In this document: in pieces, positions 16,542-24,823 of the stretch
Layout: each line of letters opens with the position of its first letter
Numbering within the stretch: the stretch's first letter is position 1
Position numbers and translations under genes: made by a program
The notes under the pieces: model-generated
Databases searched by the model: none
The model's input: only the letters and a program-made list of their open reading frames with translations
What the model was told of the DNA's origin: nothing
NCBI RefSeq assembly: GCF_003574655.1
Contig: NZ_QNUM01000004.1
Span: 1 to 64,000, forward strand
From: Cohaesibacter haloalkalitolerans
GTDB lineage: Bacteria; Pseudomonadota; Alphaproteobacteria; Rhizobiales; Cohaesibacteraceae
DNA length: 64,000 nt
Direction of reading: 5' to 3'

Positions 16542-19346
16542 TCACTGCCCCTTGTTCTGGTTTTCAGAAAGCGCCAAAAGGGAAGCCGATGTCTTGTCCC
16601 CTGCTTCGGCTGCCGCGCGAAGCCACTTCTGCGCCAATTCCGCAGACGGCGTTACCCCGATGCCGAAAGCATAGTTCTGGGCCAGCATCGCCATGGCTTC
16701 GACGTCTCTCTGTTCTGCAGCCTGCTTCAGCCAGTTGCTTGCCTCTTCCAGACGACTGTCGTTTGGTTCGCCGCTTCTGAGGATCTTTGCCAGCTCACGC
16801 ATGGCAACCGGATTGCTTGCCTTTGCTGAAGAACGGTAAAGCTTCTCAAGGCTGTTGTTCTCAAGCACGGCTTCGCGGATGGGTTCCGGAGCCCGCTTCA
16901 CCCGGTTGGCTATGCCAAAGGAAAGGCTCGGCCGAGCGGTCTCGATGGCCTGATTGAAGAGATTGACTGCCAAGGTCGCGTTGTAGAACTCGCTTTCCGG
17001 ATCCGCGACCCAGTCAAGCAAGCGGATTGCGGCAACATTATCCTGTGCCTTGACGGCCTCCATATACAGGTCATAGGCCTTGGCGCGGGCTTCCTTGCTG
17101 TCCTGCTCGGCATAGAGGTCACCCAGCTTCACGCTTTGCCAGGGTTCCGAATGCAGGCGGCTGGCCACACCAAGCCAATGCTTGAAAACATCGGTATGCC
17201 CGTAGGTCTTGCGCAGGAACTCGACCATCTTGAAAGACGTATCGAAATCGCAGCCCATCTGCACAACGGACTTGTTGAACAAATCACGTTGCAGTTCCCC
17301 ATCGGTTTCGACCGACGCCAGGATCAACAGCGATTGAGCACTGGCACGCTTGGCAAGATTGTCGAGATTCTGCGCAACAAACGCCTTTGTCTCCATGCCA
17401 TGTGCTGTGCGCGCATCAAGGAACGCCTGCAGCAAGTCCTCGGGAATCTTGTCCGAACTGGTCAGGATCAGCTGCTGCGCCTCTTTCACCTTGCTGGCAT
17501 CGTCCGCCTGCTTCTCAAGGTAGATGCCAGCCAGTTTCAACTTGGCTGCATCGTCATTCTGCGCCACCAGATCTTGCAGATCGCCAAGGAAATGCCCTTT
17601 GTCTTCGGAAGTCGTTGCAGCCATATAAAGCCCGGCGACAAACGACGCTTCTCCCCCTTCAAACTGTTTGGCGAAGCCACGCCAGAAGCTGATTTTCTGC
17701 CTCAACAGATCGGCCTCAGCCGCATCCGAAGCTGCGTCGAGTTGGGCCGACATCAAGATGGCGTAGTTCTGCAGCGCCTTTGTCCGACCGTAGAGCGCGG
17801 TATTCTGTATCCGGCTTTGAATCGCCCTGCTTTGATCGCTTTCCCCGACGGCAGCAAGACGCAAACTGTCAAGTGTCACATCAAGACTGCTGTTGCCTGC
17901 GCCCTGTTCGGCCCGCTGCCAGAATCCTGCAATCTCCGCATCATTCTGCCTGCGGGAAAAGCAGCTATGCGCGCGCAAAAGAGCCGTAAGCGATGCGACC
18001 TTGCCGTCGGAAGAAATCGTTTCATTGAACAGATCAATGGCTCTTTCATAATTGGACGGATCGTCATTGTCATGCATCAGCAATCTACCAAGCTGATATT
18101 GCGATTCCGCATCACCTTTGCGGGCCCCTTTCTCAAAGTAGCCCTTCGCGGCGGTCATGCCCAACCACTTGCCCTTTTCTTCCAATTCTGCCTGCCCCAG
18201 TTTGGCAAAGACCCATCCGGGAGCATCATCCAGTTCGGAGAGTTTCAACAGGGCGTCCTTGAATTGTTTGGCTGCCTGAGGTGTCGTCCTGTGCTCCGAA
18301 TCCAGCAGTTGAACGAGGCGCAAATAGCCAAGGCGCGGATTCTTTCTGGCGATTTTCTGATAGATCGCCATGGCTTCTTTCTTGTTTTCATCGACGATTG
18401 CGCCGATTTCCAAAGCCCGTGCATACTCCAGCTGAGCGTTGAGAATGCCGCCATCCGATGCCTGCTTGAGGTATTTCACCAGATAGTCGTTGTTCTTGGT
18501 GATATATTCACTGGTCAGATGGTACTCGGCGGATTTCCATGCGGAGAAATCGTCGCCAAGATCCGCTCCGAACCGGTACCAGGCATCGCTCAACTCATAA
18601 TTCCGTTGCACGATATCGCCATTGGCATATTCGCGCGCCAACCGGACGGTCCTGTCGCAAATACTCGGGTTCAGCTTGCCCAGAATTGCACCAAAGGCAA
18701 GCGTCGCTGCAATATCGGGAGCGACGTCCCATCCCTCGATCTTTTCGCCGCCAGCCGTGCGCTGTGCCAGATACAGCATGGCATCAGGTTCGCCGTCGTA
18801 AGCGGCCTGTATCTTCAGTTCGATTGCCTTTGCGGGATCACTATTGGGGTGCATGCCTTGCAGATGCAGGTTGGCGAGATAGTTTTGCGCCTTGGCCGAC
18901 GAACCACTCACCTTCTCCAGCTGTTCAATCAGCTTCTGTTCCTTGATCTCCTGAAACTTGCCTGCTTGCATGTGCAGTTGAATGAGATCGACCAGATACC
19001 GCGCCTCGTCGTAGTAAGGGTCGGCAGCCTTTTGCAATTTCAACCCGGCAAGAATCTTGCTGTAGAAGGTTTTCGCATCGATATATTGCAACCGGACGAG
19101 CTCGCGGAAAGACTCCTCGGCCGAGCGCCCTTTGGGTAGAACCTTGCCATCCCAGTCTCGCCAGCTTTCGATGATCTGAGCATCCGGTCTCCTGGCTTCG
19201 CAAATCTTGCCAAGCTCGATTGTTGGCGGCGCAAAATGCACCGCCACGGGAACTGCCCGGGCGCTGGTGCTTGCCAGCAGCCCGATTGCCGTCCCGACAA
19301 TGATCCCGGGCAGCAATTTGCCCAAACCATATCCGGAGTTTCTCAT
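16542..19346 (-). CDS. Large Sel1/TPR-repeat periplasmic protein, AlgK-like
   Basis: 934 residues with a signal peptide ending near ARA-V (about residue 32) and no lipobox cysteine. The rest is built of Sel1-like helical repeats, for example AYDGEPDAMLYLAQ, GDAESQYQLGRLL and RDVEAMAMLAQNYAFGIG. In Pseudomonas the alg operon encodes AlgK, an outer-membrane lipoprotein of about 475 residues with Sel1 repeats that scaffolds the export complex with AlgE and AlgX. This protein is twice as long and is not predicted to be lipidated. No AlgE-like barrel is present in the operon, so it may organise a different exit route. It lies between algF and the AlgL-like gene. Confidence 0.8.
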   Translation of the reverse strand: MRNSGYGLGKLLPGIIVGTAIGLLASTSARAVPVAVHFAPPTIELGKICEARRPDAQIIESWRDWDGKVLPKGRSAEESFRELVRLQYIDAKTFYSKILAGLKLQKAADPYYDEARYLVDLIQLHMQAGKFQEIKEQKLIEQLEKVSGSSAKAQNYLANLHLQGMHPNSDPAKAIELKIQAAYDGEPDAMLYLAQRTAGGEKIEGWDVAPDIAATLAFGAILGKLNPSICDRTVRLAREYANGDIVQRNYELSDAWYRFGADLGDDFSAWKSAEYHLTSEYITKNNDYLVKYLKQASDGGILNAQLEYARALEIGAIVDENKKEAMAIYQKIARKNPRLGYLRLVQLLDSEHRTTPQAAKQFKDALLKLSELDDAPGWVFAKLGQAELEEKGKWLGMTAAKGYFEKGARKGDAESQYQLGRLLMHDNDDPSNYERAIDLFNETISSDGKVASLTALLRAHSCFSRRQNDAEIAGFWQRAEQGAGNSSLDVTLDSLRLAAVGESDQSRAIQSRIQNTALYGRTKALQNYAILMSAQLDAASDAAEADLLRQKISFWRGFAKQFEGGEASFVAGLYMAATTSEDKGHFLGDLQDLVAQNDDAAKLKLAGIYLEKQADDASKVKEAQQLILTSSDKIPEDLLQAFLDARTAHGMETKAFVAQNLDNLAKRASAQSLLILASVETDGELQRDLFNKSVVQMGCDFDTSFKMVEFLRKTYGHTDVFKHWLGVASRLHSEPWQSVKLGDLYAEQDSKEARAKAYDLYMEAVKAQDNVAAIRLLDWVADPESEFYNATLAVNLFNQAIETARPSLSFGIANRVKRAPEPIREAVLENNSLEKLYRSSAKASNPVAMRELAKILRSGEPNDSRLEEASNWLKQAAEQRDVEAMAMLAQNYAFGIGVTPSAELAQKWLRAAAEAGDKTSASLLALSENQNKGQ

Positions 19347-19368
19347 GGTAACGATCTCCTGTTTCCGG

Positions 19369-20001
19369 TTAGCGGGCTATTTCATTACGAACCGAGCGCA
19401 GCATGAATTGACCATCGCGACTTTCCGCAATGATCGATGTGCCGCTCCCACGCTCCAGCAGAACTTTTTGAACGGTTGCCTGCGCAGCCCCATTGGCCAT
19501 CGCCGAAAAGTCAAGCGTCAGAGGTGCCTTCAGCTGAACCGTTTGCGCATGCCCGGACGCCAGAGCCGAAACGGCATTGGCCTTTGCCTGCGGCACATAG
19601 AAATCAAGCGCCGTCACATCGGACATATTGTAAAAGCTCAGGCTGGCTTTGGCCGGATTGACGGCAATCTGGTCGTCAATCACCGACAGGTCGTCGGACT
19701 GGTTCAGAACGATGGTGTAGAACTTGCCCGGCTTGGCATCGACCGAGCCCTCCTTGTCGCCAATCGCGACATCAATGGTGCTCGGCGAGACGACGATGTA
19801 AGGAGAGACGCCATTCTCCAATTGCGGGAAAACCTTGCTGGCGATGCGCACTGCGGTCGTTTTGCCAACGAGAACTCTCACGAAAGAAGAATTCGGGTCG
19901 AGCGCCTTGCCATAAAGGCCCGTGTCATTTGCCTTTGCACCGCTGGCTGCAAGCACAATGGAGGTCATGAGGAAGAATGCGAAATGAAATGTCTTAAACA
20001 T
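19369..20001 (-). CDS. algF: AlgF-like periplasmic protein of polysaccharide O-acetylation
   Basis: 210 residues with a signal peptide (about 1-24). The segment DTGLYGKALDPNSSFVRVLVG resembles AlgF, which begins its mature part with LYGP...STFVRVYN, and the LNQSDDLSVIDD region also fits. AlgF works with AlgI, AlgJ and AlgX in alginate acetylation in the periplasm. The ATG at 20001 was chosen over the TTG at 20028 because AAAGGG lies 9 nt before it and the signal peptide then starts correctly. It follows algX closely, as in the Pseudomonas acetylation gene set. Confidence 0.85.
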   Translation of the reverse strand: MFKTFHFAFFLMTSIVLAASGAKANDTGLYGKALDPNSSFVRVLVGKTTAVRIASKVFPQLENGVSPYIVVSPSTIDVAIGDKEGSVDAKPGKFYTIVLNQSDDLSVIDDQIAVNPAKASLSFYNMSDVTALDFYVPQAKANAVSALASGHAQTVQLKAPLTLDFSAMANGAAQATVQKVLLERGSGTSIIAESRDGQFMLRSVRNEIAR

Positions 20002-20015
20002 GATCGTAGCCCTTT

Positions 20016-21335
20016 TCAGTATGAACAAAGTTGAAGTTCGCTCCCACCTTCGGGAGGTCGGTCAAAAATCAGCTTCAAGCTCGTGATTGGAGCCTGCTCA
20101 AGCGGTTGCAATGGAAAATAGAAACGGCCCGTCGCGCGCAGCCGGTCGCCACGCAGCATCGAGATTGTGCGGTGCTGACCGTTTGCCAATGCCGCATCGA
20201 CTTTCAAGTCACGGATTGTCTGGTCCGGGGTCTCAACCATCACCGCCTGATCGGGGGTGACCTCTACAGACGTGAGATCCACGACAAATTCATTCGGTTG
20301 ATCGTCAAGACCCTTTGCTTCCAGTGCCGGCTGGCAGGTCTGGGAAGCAGCGGCCAGCAGCTCGACCCATGGGGCCGGCCCATATTGGCCCAGATTGTTG
20401 TAGATCGGATTCTCCCAAATCAGAAACCGTGGCCGGTTTTCCTGAAACTCCCGGGAAGTCATGTAGGAGAGAATGGAGCCGAACTGGTTGCCGCCGGAGA
20501 TGGCATAGTTGGTGAGCGCCAATGAGCTGTACTGGCTGATAAAGCCGCCGAAATTGCCAGCCTCAGCGTTCGACATGCTGGTCCCCACCAGCGCAATCGG
20601 ATCTGTCGCCTCGGCACCGAAAAGGTCTAAACTGCCGGAGGACTGATCAGCCTTTGTGGTCTCATAGGCCATGCTTTCAACGGCTGGCAGCGAGTCTTTG
20701 CAGAAGCGTTGCAGATTGTTGCGCAACGTCGAGAAGGACACAATGCTCTCCAGTTCCCTGGTCTTGAACTTGGTCTTCTTTGCCGAGGCATATTCAGGCT
20801 GGGCCTTGATCACATCCGCAATTGCCTCAGCCGCCAGACGTGCCCCTTGTGCCGTCCAGTGAAAATCTGAACGGAAGAACAGGCCATCGTGAGACTTGGC
20901 AGCAATCATCGGGCTCTGCAGATCGGCAGCCACCACATTGGCCGCCCTCAACCGGTCCACAACGGTCTGATAACTCTGAACAGCAAGCTCTCGCGTGTAG
21001 CCATAGAGCGCTGCGGAATCGGGCAGGAACTCCGGCATGGCCTGACTTTTGGTCGGAACGGGCGCATAGATGAGGGTCGTGCCCTTGGCCTTGAGCATCT
21101 CCGACAACCGCGCGAGATTCTCGATGGTCTCGTCCGAGAAGCTGTGATGCATCCTCAGATCCGTGTAAATCCGGTAGAAATAGCCGGACTTCCCCTCAAT
21201 GGAACGGGGTTCCGCCATGTCTTCAAGATGTTTGCACCCAAAGGCCGAAACGGAAAGATCGCCTTTCGCCTCGGCATCTCCCGAAAAGAGGAAGGTGCAC
21301 ATACAGACTGCAAATAAAGGTTTCAAATCAATCAT
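20016..21335 (-). CDS. algX: AlgX-like alginate O-acetyltransferase
   Basis: 439 residues with a signal peptide (about 1-23). An SGNH-hydrolase-like domain carries the Asp/His motif RSDFHWTAQGA and the nucleophile block GTSMSNAEAGNFGGF, matching the Ser/Asp/His triad of AlgX. The C-terminal region (about 320-439, with cysteines near the end) corresponds to the AlgX carbohydrate-binding module. It transfers acetyl groups to the polymannuronate chain in the periplasm. All catalytic positions I can check are present. It sits downstream of the small Sel1 gene in the alg operon. Confidence 0.9.
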   Translation of the reverse strand: MIDLKPLFAVCMCTFLFSGDAEAKGDLSVSAFGCKHLEDMAEPRSIEGKSGYFYRIYTDLRMHHSFSDETIENLARLSEMLKAKGTTLIYAPVPTKSQAMPEFLPDSAALYGYTRELAVQSYQTVVDRLRAANVVAADLQSPMIAAKSHDGLFFRSDFHWTAQGARLAAEAIADVIKAQPEYASAKKTKFKTRELESIVSFSTLRNNLQRFCKDSLPAVESMAYETTKADQSSGSLDLFGAEATDPIALVGTSMSNAEAGNFGGFISQYSSLALTNYAISGGNQFGSILSYMTSREFQENRPRFLIWENPIYNNLGQYGPAPWVELLAAASQTCQPALEAKGLDDQPNEFVVDLTSVEVTPDQAVMVETPDQTIRDLKVDAALANGQHRTISMLRGDRLRATGRFYFPLQPLEQAPITSLKLIFDRPPEGGSELQLCSY

Positions 21336-21352
21336 GATGCAATACTCGTCTT

Positions 21353-22177
21353 TCAGGTTTCCTCGCCCAGATCTTGAGGCTGATTTATAAGGCGGCGCAT
21401 ATTCTTGGCCGCGGCACGAATGCCGAAATCCTCACTGCGATCTGCAACATCCAGATAGCGTTTCACTTCCTCTTTCTCGTTGGGCAGCAGGGGCTGATGG
21501 GAGGCGATGGACGCAGCCAGACGCAAAGCAATCCTGTCGTCATAAGCGGATGTATCAACCCGTTTCATCAGCTCCGTCGCAAGATCGGGTTTGGCACCAA
21601 AAGGCGAGCCAGATTGATAGAACTGGGCCAGTGCCAGCAGTGCCTTTTGATCGCCGCTTCTGGCTTGTCGCAAAAGCGCCTCTTCCAGATGCTTCAGCCT
21701 GCTGTCTGAGAATTCAACACTCTGGTTCTGCAGGATCTTGACCAGAGGCTGCACGGCATAGCTGCGCCCGTCGTATGCTGCGATGGACAGATAATGGGCA
21801 ACATCGGAGAGTATGTCGTTGCGCCCCATTCCCATCAGACGCTTGGCAAAGCGATAGGCTGCCAGTCCATCCCCGGTATCGGCAAGCTCGCGCAGATCCT
21901 TGTAGGAAACATGCTGTTTGCTCACCAGCCGCCTGCGGATTTGCTTCAGCCGATAGCCATCCAGATTCAAGGCCGATGACATCTGGATCCGTGAAGGCAG
22001 GATTTGTTGCCCGGCGCCAGCCGCTTCTTGCAACTGCGGCAGGTTAAGCGGACCTTGGTTCGCTGCGGTATCTTTTGGCAGACGCGCAGCATTGGTTGCA
22101 GCATTCGCAGCTTCAACGCTGGCAATCGCCACGATTGCAGACAGACATAGCACCGTCTTGAGCTTAGGAATGGCCAT
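21353..22177 (-). CDS. Small Sel1-like periplasmic repeat protein of the alg operon
   Basis: 274 residues with a signal peptide (about 1-26, ending NAA). The rest is alpha-helical with degenerate Sel1/TPR repeats (AAYRFAKRLMGMGRNDI, GDQKALLALAQFYQSGSPFG, IALRLAASIASHQPL). It overlaps the algJ stop by 14 bp and precedes algX. It has no counterpart in the Pseudomonas operon unless it and the 934-residue protein together do the job of AlgK. A role as scaffold for the acetylation or export complex is inferred from position only. Confidence 0.75.
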   Translation of the reverse strand: MAIPKLKTVLCLSAIVAIASVEAANAATNAARLPKDTAANQGPLNLPQLQEAAGAGQQILPSRIQMSSALNLDGYRLKQIRRRLVSKQHVSYKDLRELADTGDGLAAYRFAKRLMGMGRNDILSDVAHYLSIAAYDGRSYAVQPLVKILQNQSVEFSDSRLKHLEEALLRQARSGDQKALLALAQFYQSGSPFGAKPDLATELMKRVDTSAYDDRIALRLAASIASHQPLLPNEKEEVKRYLDVADRSEDFGIRAAAKNMRRLINQPQDLGEET

Positions 22178-23333
22178 TGCTCTGCTCCTTTGCCAACAGC
22201 TTCAGATCAACCGTTTTTGCCCCAACCGACGCTTCGCCATCTGACTGCGGCTTCGTATCCCAGATCCCCTTCTGTGCCAGATAGCGGGTCGGGAACTCCC
22301 AGATAACAACCTCGGGCGGGCTATCCCTCAGCACTTCGCCTTGCAGGAAGGCATACATCGGAGCCCCCGGCCCCTTTGCCTTTTCAGCAAGGTTCAGGAC
22401 ATCGGCTTTAAGATCCTTTTTGAGGAATTCGGCAAAAGACCAACGCGTATCTGCGCTGTAGCTTGTGCCAATGAGCACCACCGGAAAGCTTTCATCCGAG
22501 CCGAACAGATCAACCGCAGAATTATCGGCTACCTCTTCTTCGGCCCGCCAGATTCTGGTGTGTTCCTGATTGATACCGGCCAGCTCTCCATAGTCGCTTC
22601 CGGTCACAAAGTTGACGAGGTCACCCCAGAACGAGGTGTCTTCAGCGCTGAAAAGCTTGAAGGATTTGCTATCAATGTCCGCTGGCAGGATCATTTCCTG
22701 CTCAATGGCGGCCGCCACCTTTTCTGCCCCCAGCGGTGTCCAGTGAGTGTCGGTCTTGAAAAAGACCTGCCCTTCCGCCTTGGCAGACATCATGGTGCTG
22801 CGCGTATCGACAACCTCAATGCCCTGAGACTGCAGACGCGACACGAAATGGCGATACTGGCTGATGGCGTTCGACGTGTCCGAAATGCTCCCCAGATGCT
22901 CCGAATAGATGTCGGATTTCTGCGGCAAGGGAACAACGACAAGCTTGATGTTGCGGCTTCCAAGTTCATTTCTTACCGCAGCGATTTCGGCAACCGACCG
23001 ATCAATCAGCGGCTCGGAATTGATGTCTGGCCCGAACTCTTCCTCGGTGAAAAACCACTCGTCATCCCCGACGATCACGCCTTTCTTGCCGACACCGAGT
23101 GCCAGATAGCGGGCTGCGCCCAATAGGCCGACAGCAGGTGCCCTGTGCGGCAGACTGGTCTTGTAGATCTCTTCAAATTCCCGGGTCAGACCGCCTTCCA
23201 TGAGGCTCAGATCATCTGTGCCTTTCAGCCTGGTTTCGTCATTCAGAAACAGGCTCGCATTGGCATAGACGGCATACCCAATGAAAAGCGCCGGAGTCAG
23301 AAGACGAAAAGCATTTGCGATCTTTACAATCAT
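22164..23333 (-). CDS. algJ: AlgJ-like alginate O-acetyltransferase, membrane-anchored
   Basis: 389 residues. One N-terminal membrane anchor (about 11-29) is followed by an SGNH-like domain with the motif KTDTHWTPLGA and the serine block GTSYSADTRWSF. AlgJ passes acetyl groups from the membrane protein AlgI towards the polymer. It lies 9 bp after algI, the usual algI-algJ pairing. The catalytic motif is intact. AlgJ and AlgX are homologous. The anchor and the position next to algI argue for AlgJ, and the C-terminal module of the 20016-21335 gene argues for AlgX there. Confidence 0.88.
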   Translation of the reverse strand: MIVKIANAFRLLTPALFIGYAVYANASLFLNDETRLKGTDDLSLMEGGLTREFEEIYKTSLPHRAPAVGLLGAARYLALGVGKKGVIVGDDEWFFTEEEFGPDINSEPLIDRSVAEIAAVRNELGSRNIKLVVVPLPQKSDIYSEHLGSISDTSNAISQYRHFVSRLQSQGIEVVDTRSTMMSAKAEGQVFFKTDTHWTPLGAEKVAAAIEQEMILPADIDSKSFKLFSAEDTSFWGDLVNFVTGSDYGELAGINQEHTRIWRAEEEVADNSAVDLFGSDESFPVVLIGTSYSADTRWSFAEFLKKDLKADVLNLAEKAKGPGAPMYAFLQGEVLRDSPPEVVIWEFPTRYLAQKGIWDTKPQSDGEASVGAKTVDLKLLAKEQSNGHS

Positions 23334-23342
23334 ATCTTTCTC

Positions 23343-24815
23343 CTAGAACTGGAAGTAGAGGAAGGGTGAGAAGCTTTGTTCAGCCAGTTTTGCCACCGCA
23401 AGAACCAGCAACGCACTTGTGGCCAATGTCAGAGACATCGAGCGAATAGCGGGAAGCACGACAGTTTGGGACGTGCCCGGCAGGTCGCGGCCGACCATCA
23501 CGCCCCCTCCCGCCTCATCCTTGTCCGCAGAGCTGAACCAGCTCTGCAACTTGCCCTCGGATGCAGCAATCAGGGCACTGATGCAAAGGAAGATGAAAGC
23601 ATCCTGCGGAAGCCCAATGAGGAAGTCCGGGCGGATTGCAAAGCCATTGGCACCAACGAGACCGGCATAGATATCCATTGCAGCACTGACGGTTTCCGCG
23701 CGGAAAACGACCCAGCCGATCATGACGATCACAAAGGTAAGAGGCAGCGAGAACCAGACGCCATCGGCTTTCTTGACCCAGCCGGTCATGCGCTCAAGCG
23801 CCAGCCAACCACCGTGCCAGGCTCCCCAGATGACGAATGTCCAGCTGGCTCCATGCCACAGGCCTCCCAAGACCATCACGGTACAGAGGTTCAGATAGGT
23901 CCGGTAAACCGAGCCGCGGTTGCCCCCGAGCGGAATATAGAGATAGTCACGCAGCCAGACCGACAGCGAGATGTGCCACCGTCTCCAGAACTCGGTGATG
24001 GAACGGGAGATATAGGGGCGATTGAAATTCTCGATGAAACGGAAACCGATCATCATCCCCAACCCGATGGCCATATCGGAGTAGCCGGAGAAGTCAAAGT
24101 AAAGCTGCAACGTATAGGCAACGGCGCCCAGCAGCGCCTCGCCAAAGGTCGGATCGGCCGAAGAAAAGGCAGCATCGGCAATCGGGGCAATGCTGTCAGC
24201 CAGCAGGATTTTCTTGGCGAGCCCAATGGTGAAGCGGGTCATGCCATCTGTGAAGAGCCGCACACTGTGTTCACGATAGACGATCTGGTCCGCAAGGTCC
24301 TTGAAGCGCAGGATCGGGCCCGCGATCAACTGCGGGAACAAGGCAATGAAGGCGGCAAAATCGATGAAGCTTTTCGTCGCGGGCGCGTCGCCACGGCGAA
24401 TATCGACCAGATAGCTGATCGACTGGAAGATGTAGAAGGAAATACCGATTGGTAGGATAAGACGCCAGTGCACCCCCATCTCCTGCGCAGACGTGCCAGC
24501 AAGGGCCGCAAAGCTGTCGAGGAAGAAATTGAGGTATTTGAAGACGCCCAACACCAGCAGGCATCCGATCACACCGATCGAACAGAAAAGCTGCTTTCTG
24601 GCTTCACTGGTCGCAAGCTGGATCTTCAGGCCAAGTCCGTAGGTCCACAGAGTGACCAGGAAGAGCAAAAGGAGAAAATCGACCCGCCACCAGGCATAGA
24701 AGACATAGGACCCCAGCACGAGGGTCCAAGAGCGGAATCTGGCGGGCGTTATGTAATAAAACGCCAGAAACAGCGGCAAATACAAAAAAAGAAATTGTTC
24801 TGATGAAAATACCAT
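23343..24815 (-). CDS. algI: MBOAT-family alginate O-acetyltransferase AlgI
   Basis: 490 residues with 10 or more hydrophobic segments. It starts with the AlgI signature VFSSxxFLFxxLPxxL and contains PIGISFYIFQSISYLVDI, YFDFSGYSDMAIGLG, the EFWRRWHISLSVWLRDYLYIPLGG block and LGGLWHGASWTF, which carries the invariant MBOAT histidine. It moves acetyl groups across the inner membrane for polymer modification. It is in the same transcription unit as algJ. The C-terminus is slightly shorter than in Pseudomonas and includes a polar loop. Confidence 0.95.
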   Translation of the reverse strand: MVFSSEQFLFLYLPLFLAFYYITPARFRSWTLVLGSYVFYAWWRVDFLLLLFLVTLWTYGLGLKIQLATSEARKQLFCSIGVIGCLLVLGVFKYLNFFLDSFAALAGTSAQEMGVHWRLILPIGISFYIFQSISYLVDIRRGDAPATKSFIDFAAFIALFPQLIAGPILRFKDLADQIVYREHSVRLFTDGMTRFTIGLAKKILLADSIAPIADAAFSSADPTFGEALLGAVAYTLQLYFDFSGYSDMAIGLGMMIGFRFIENFNRPYISRSITEFWRRWHISLSVWLRDYLYIPLGGNRGSVYRTYLNLCTVMVLGGLWHGASWTFVIWGAWHGGWLALERMTGWVKKADGVWFSLPLTFVIVMIGWVVFRAETVSAAMDIYAGLVGANGFAIRPDFLIGLPQDAFIFLCISALIAASEGKLQSWFSSADKDEAGGGVMVGRDLPGTSQTVVLPAIRSMSLTLATSALLVLAVAKLAEQSFSPFLYFQF

Positions 24816-24823
24816 TTTGACAC

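Noticed and set aside
17136-19139. 667-codon plus-strand frame opposite the Sel1 protein
   Set aside because: Codon composition is that of a reverse-complement shadow; the minus strand has a signal peptide and helical repeats in a tight operon.
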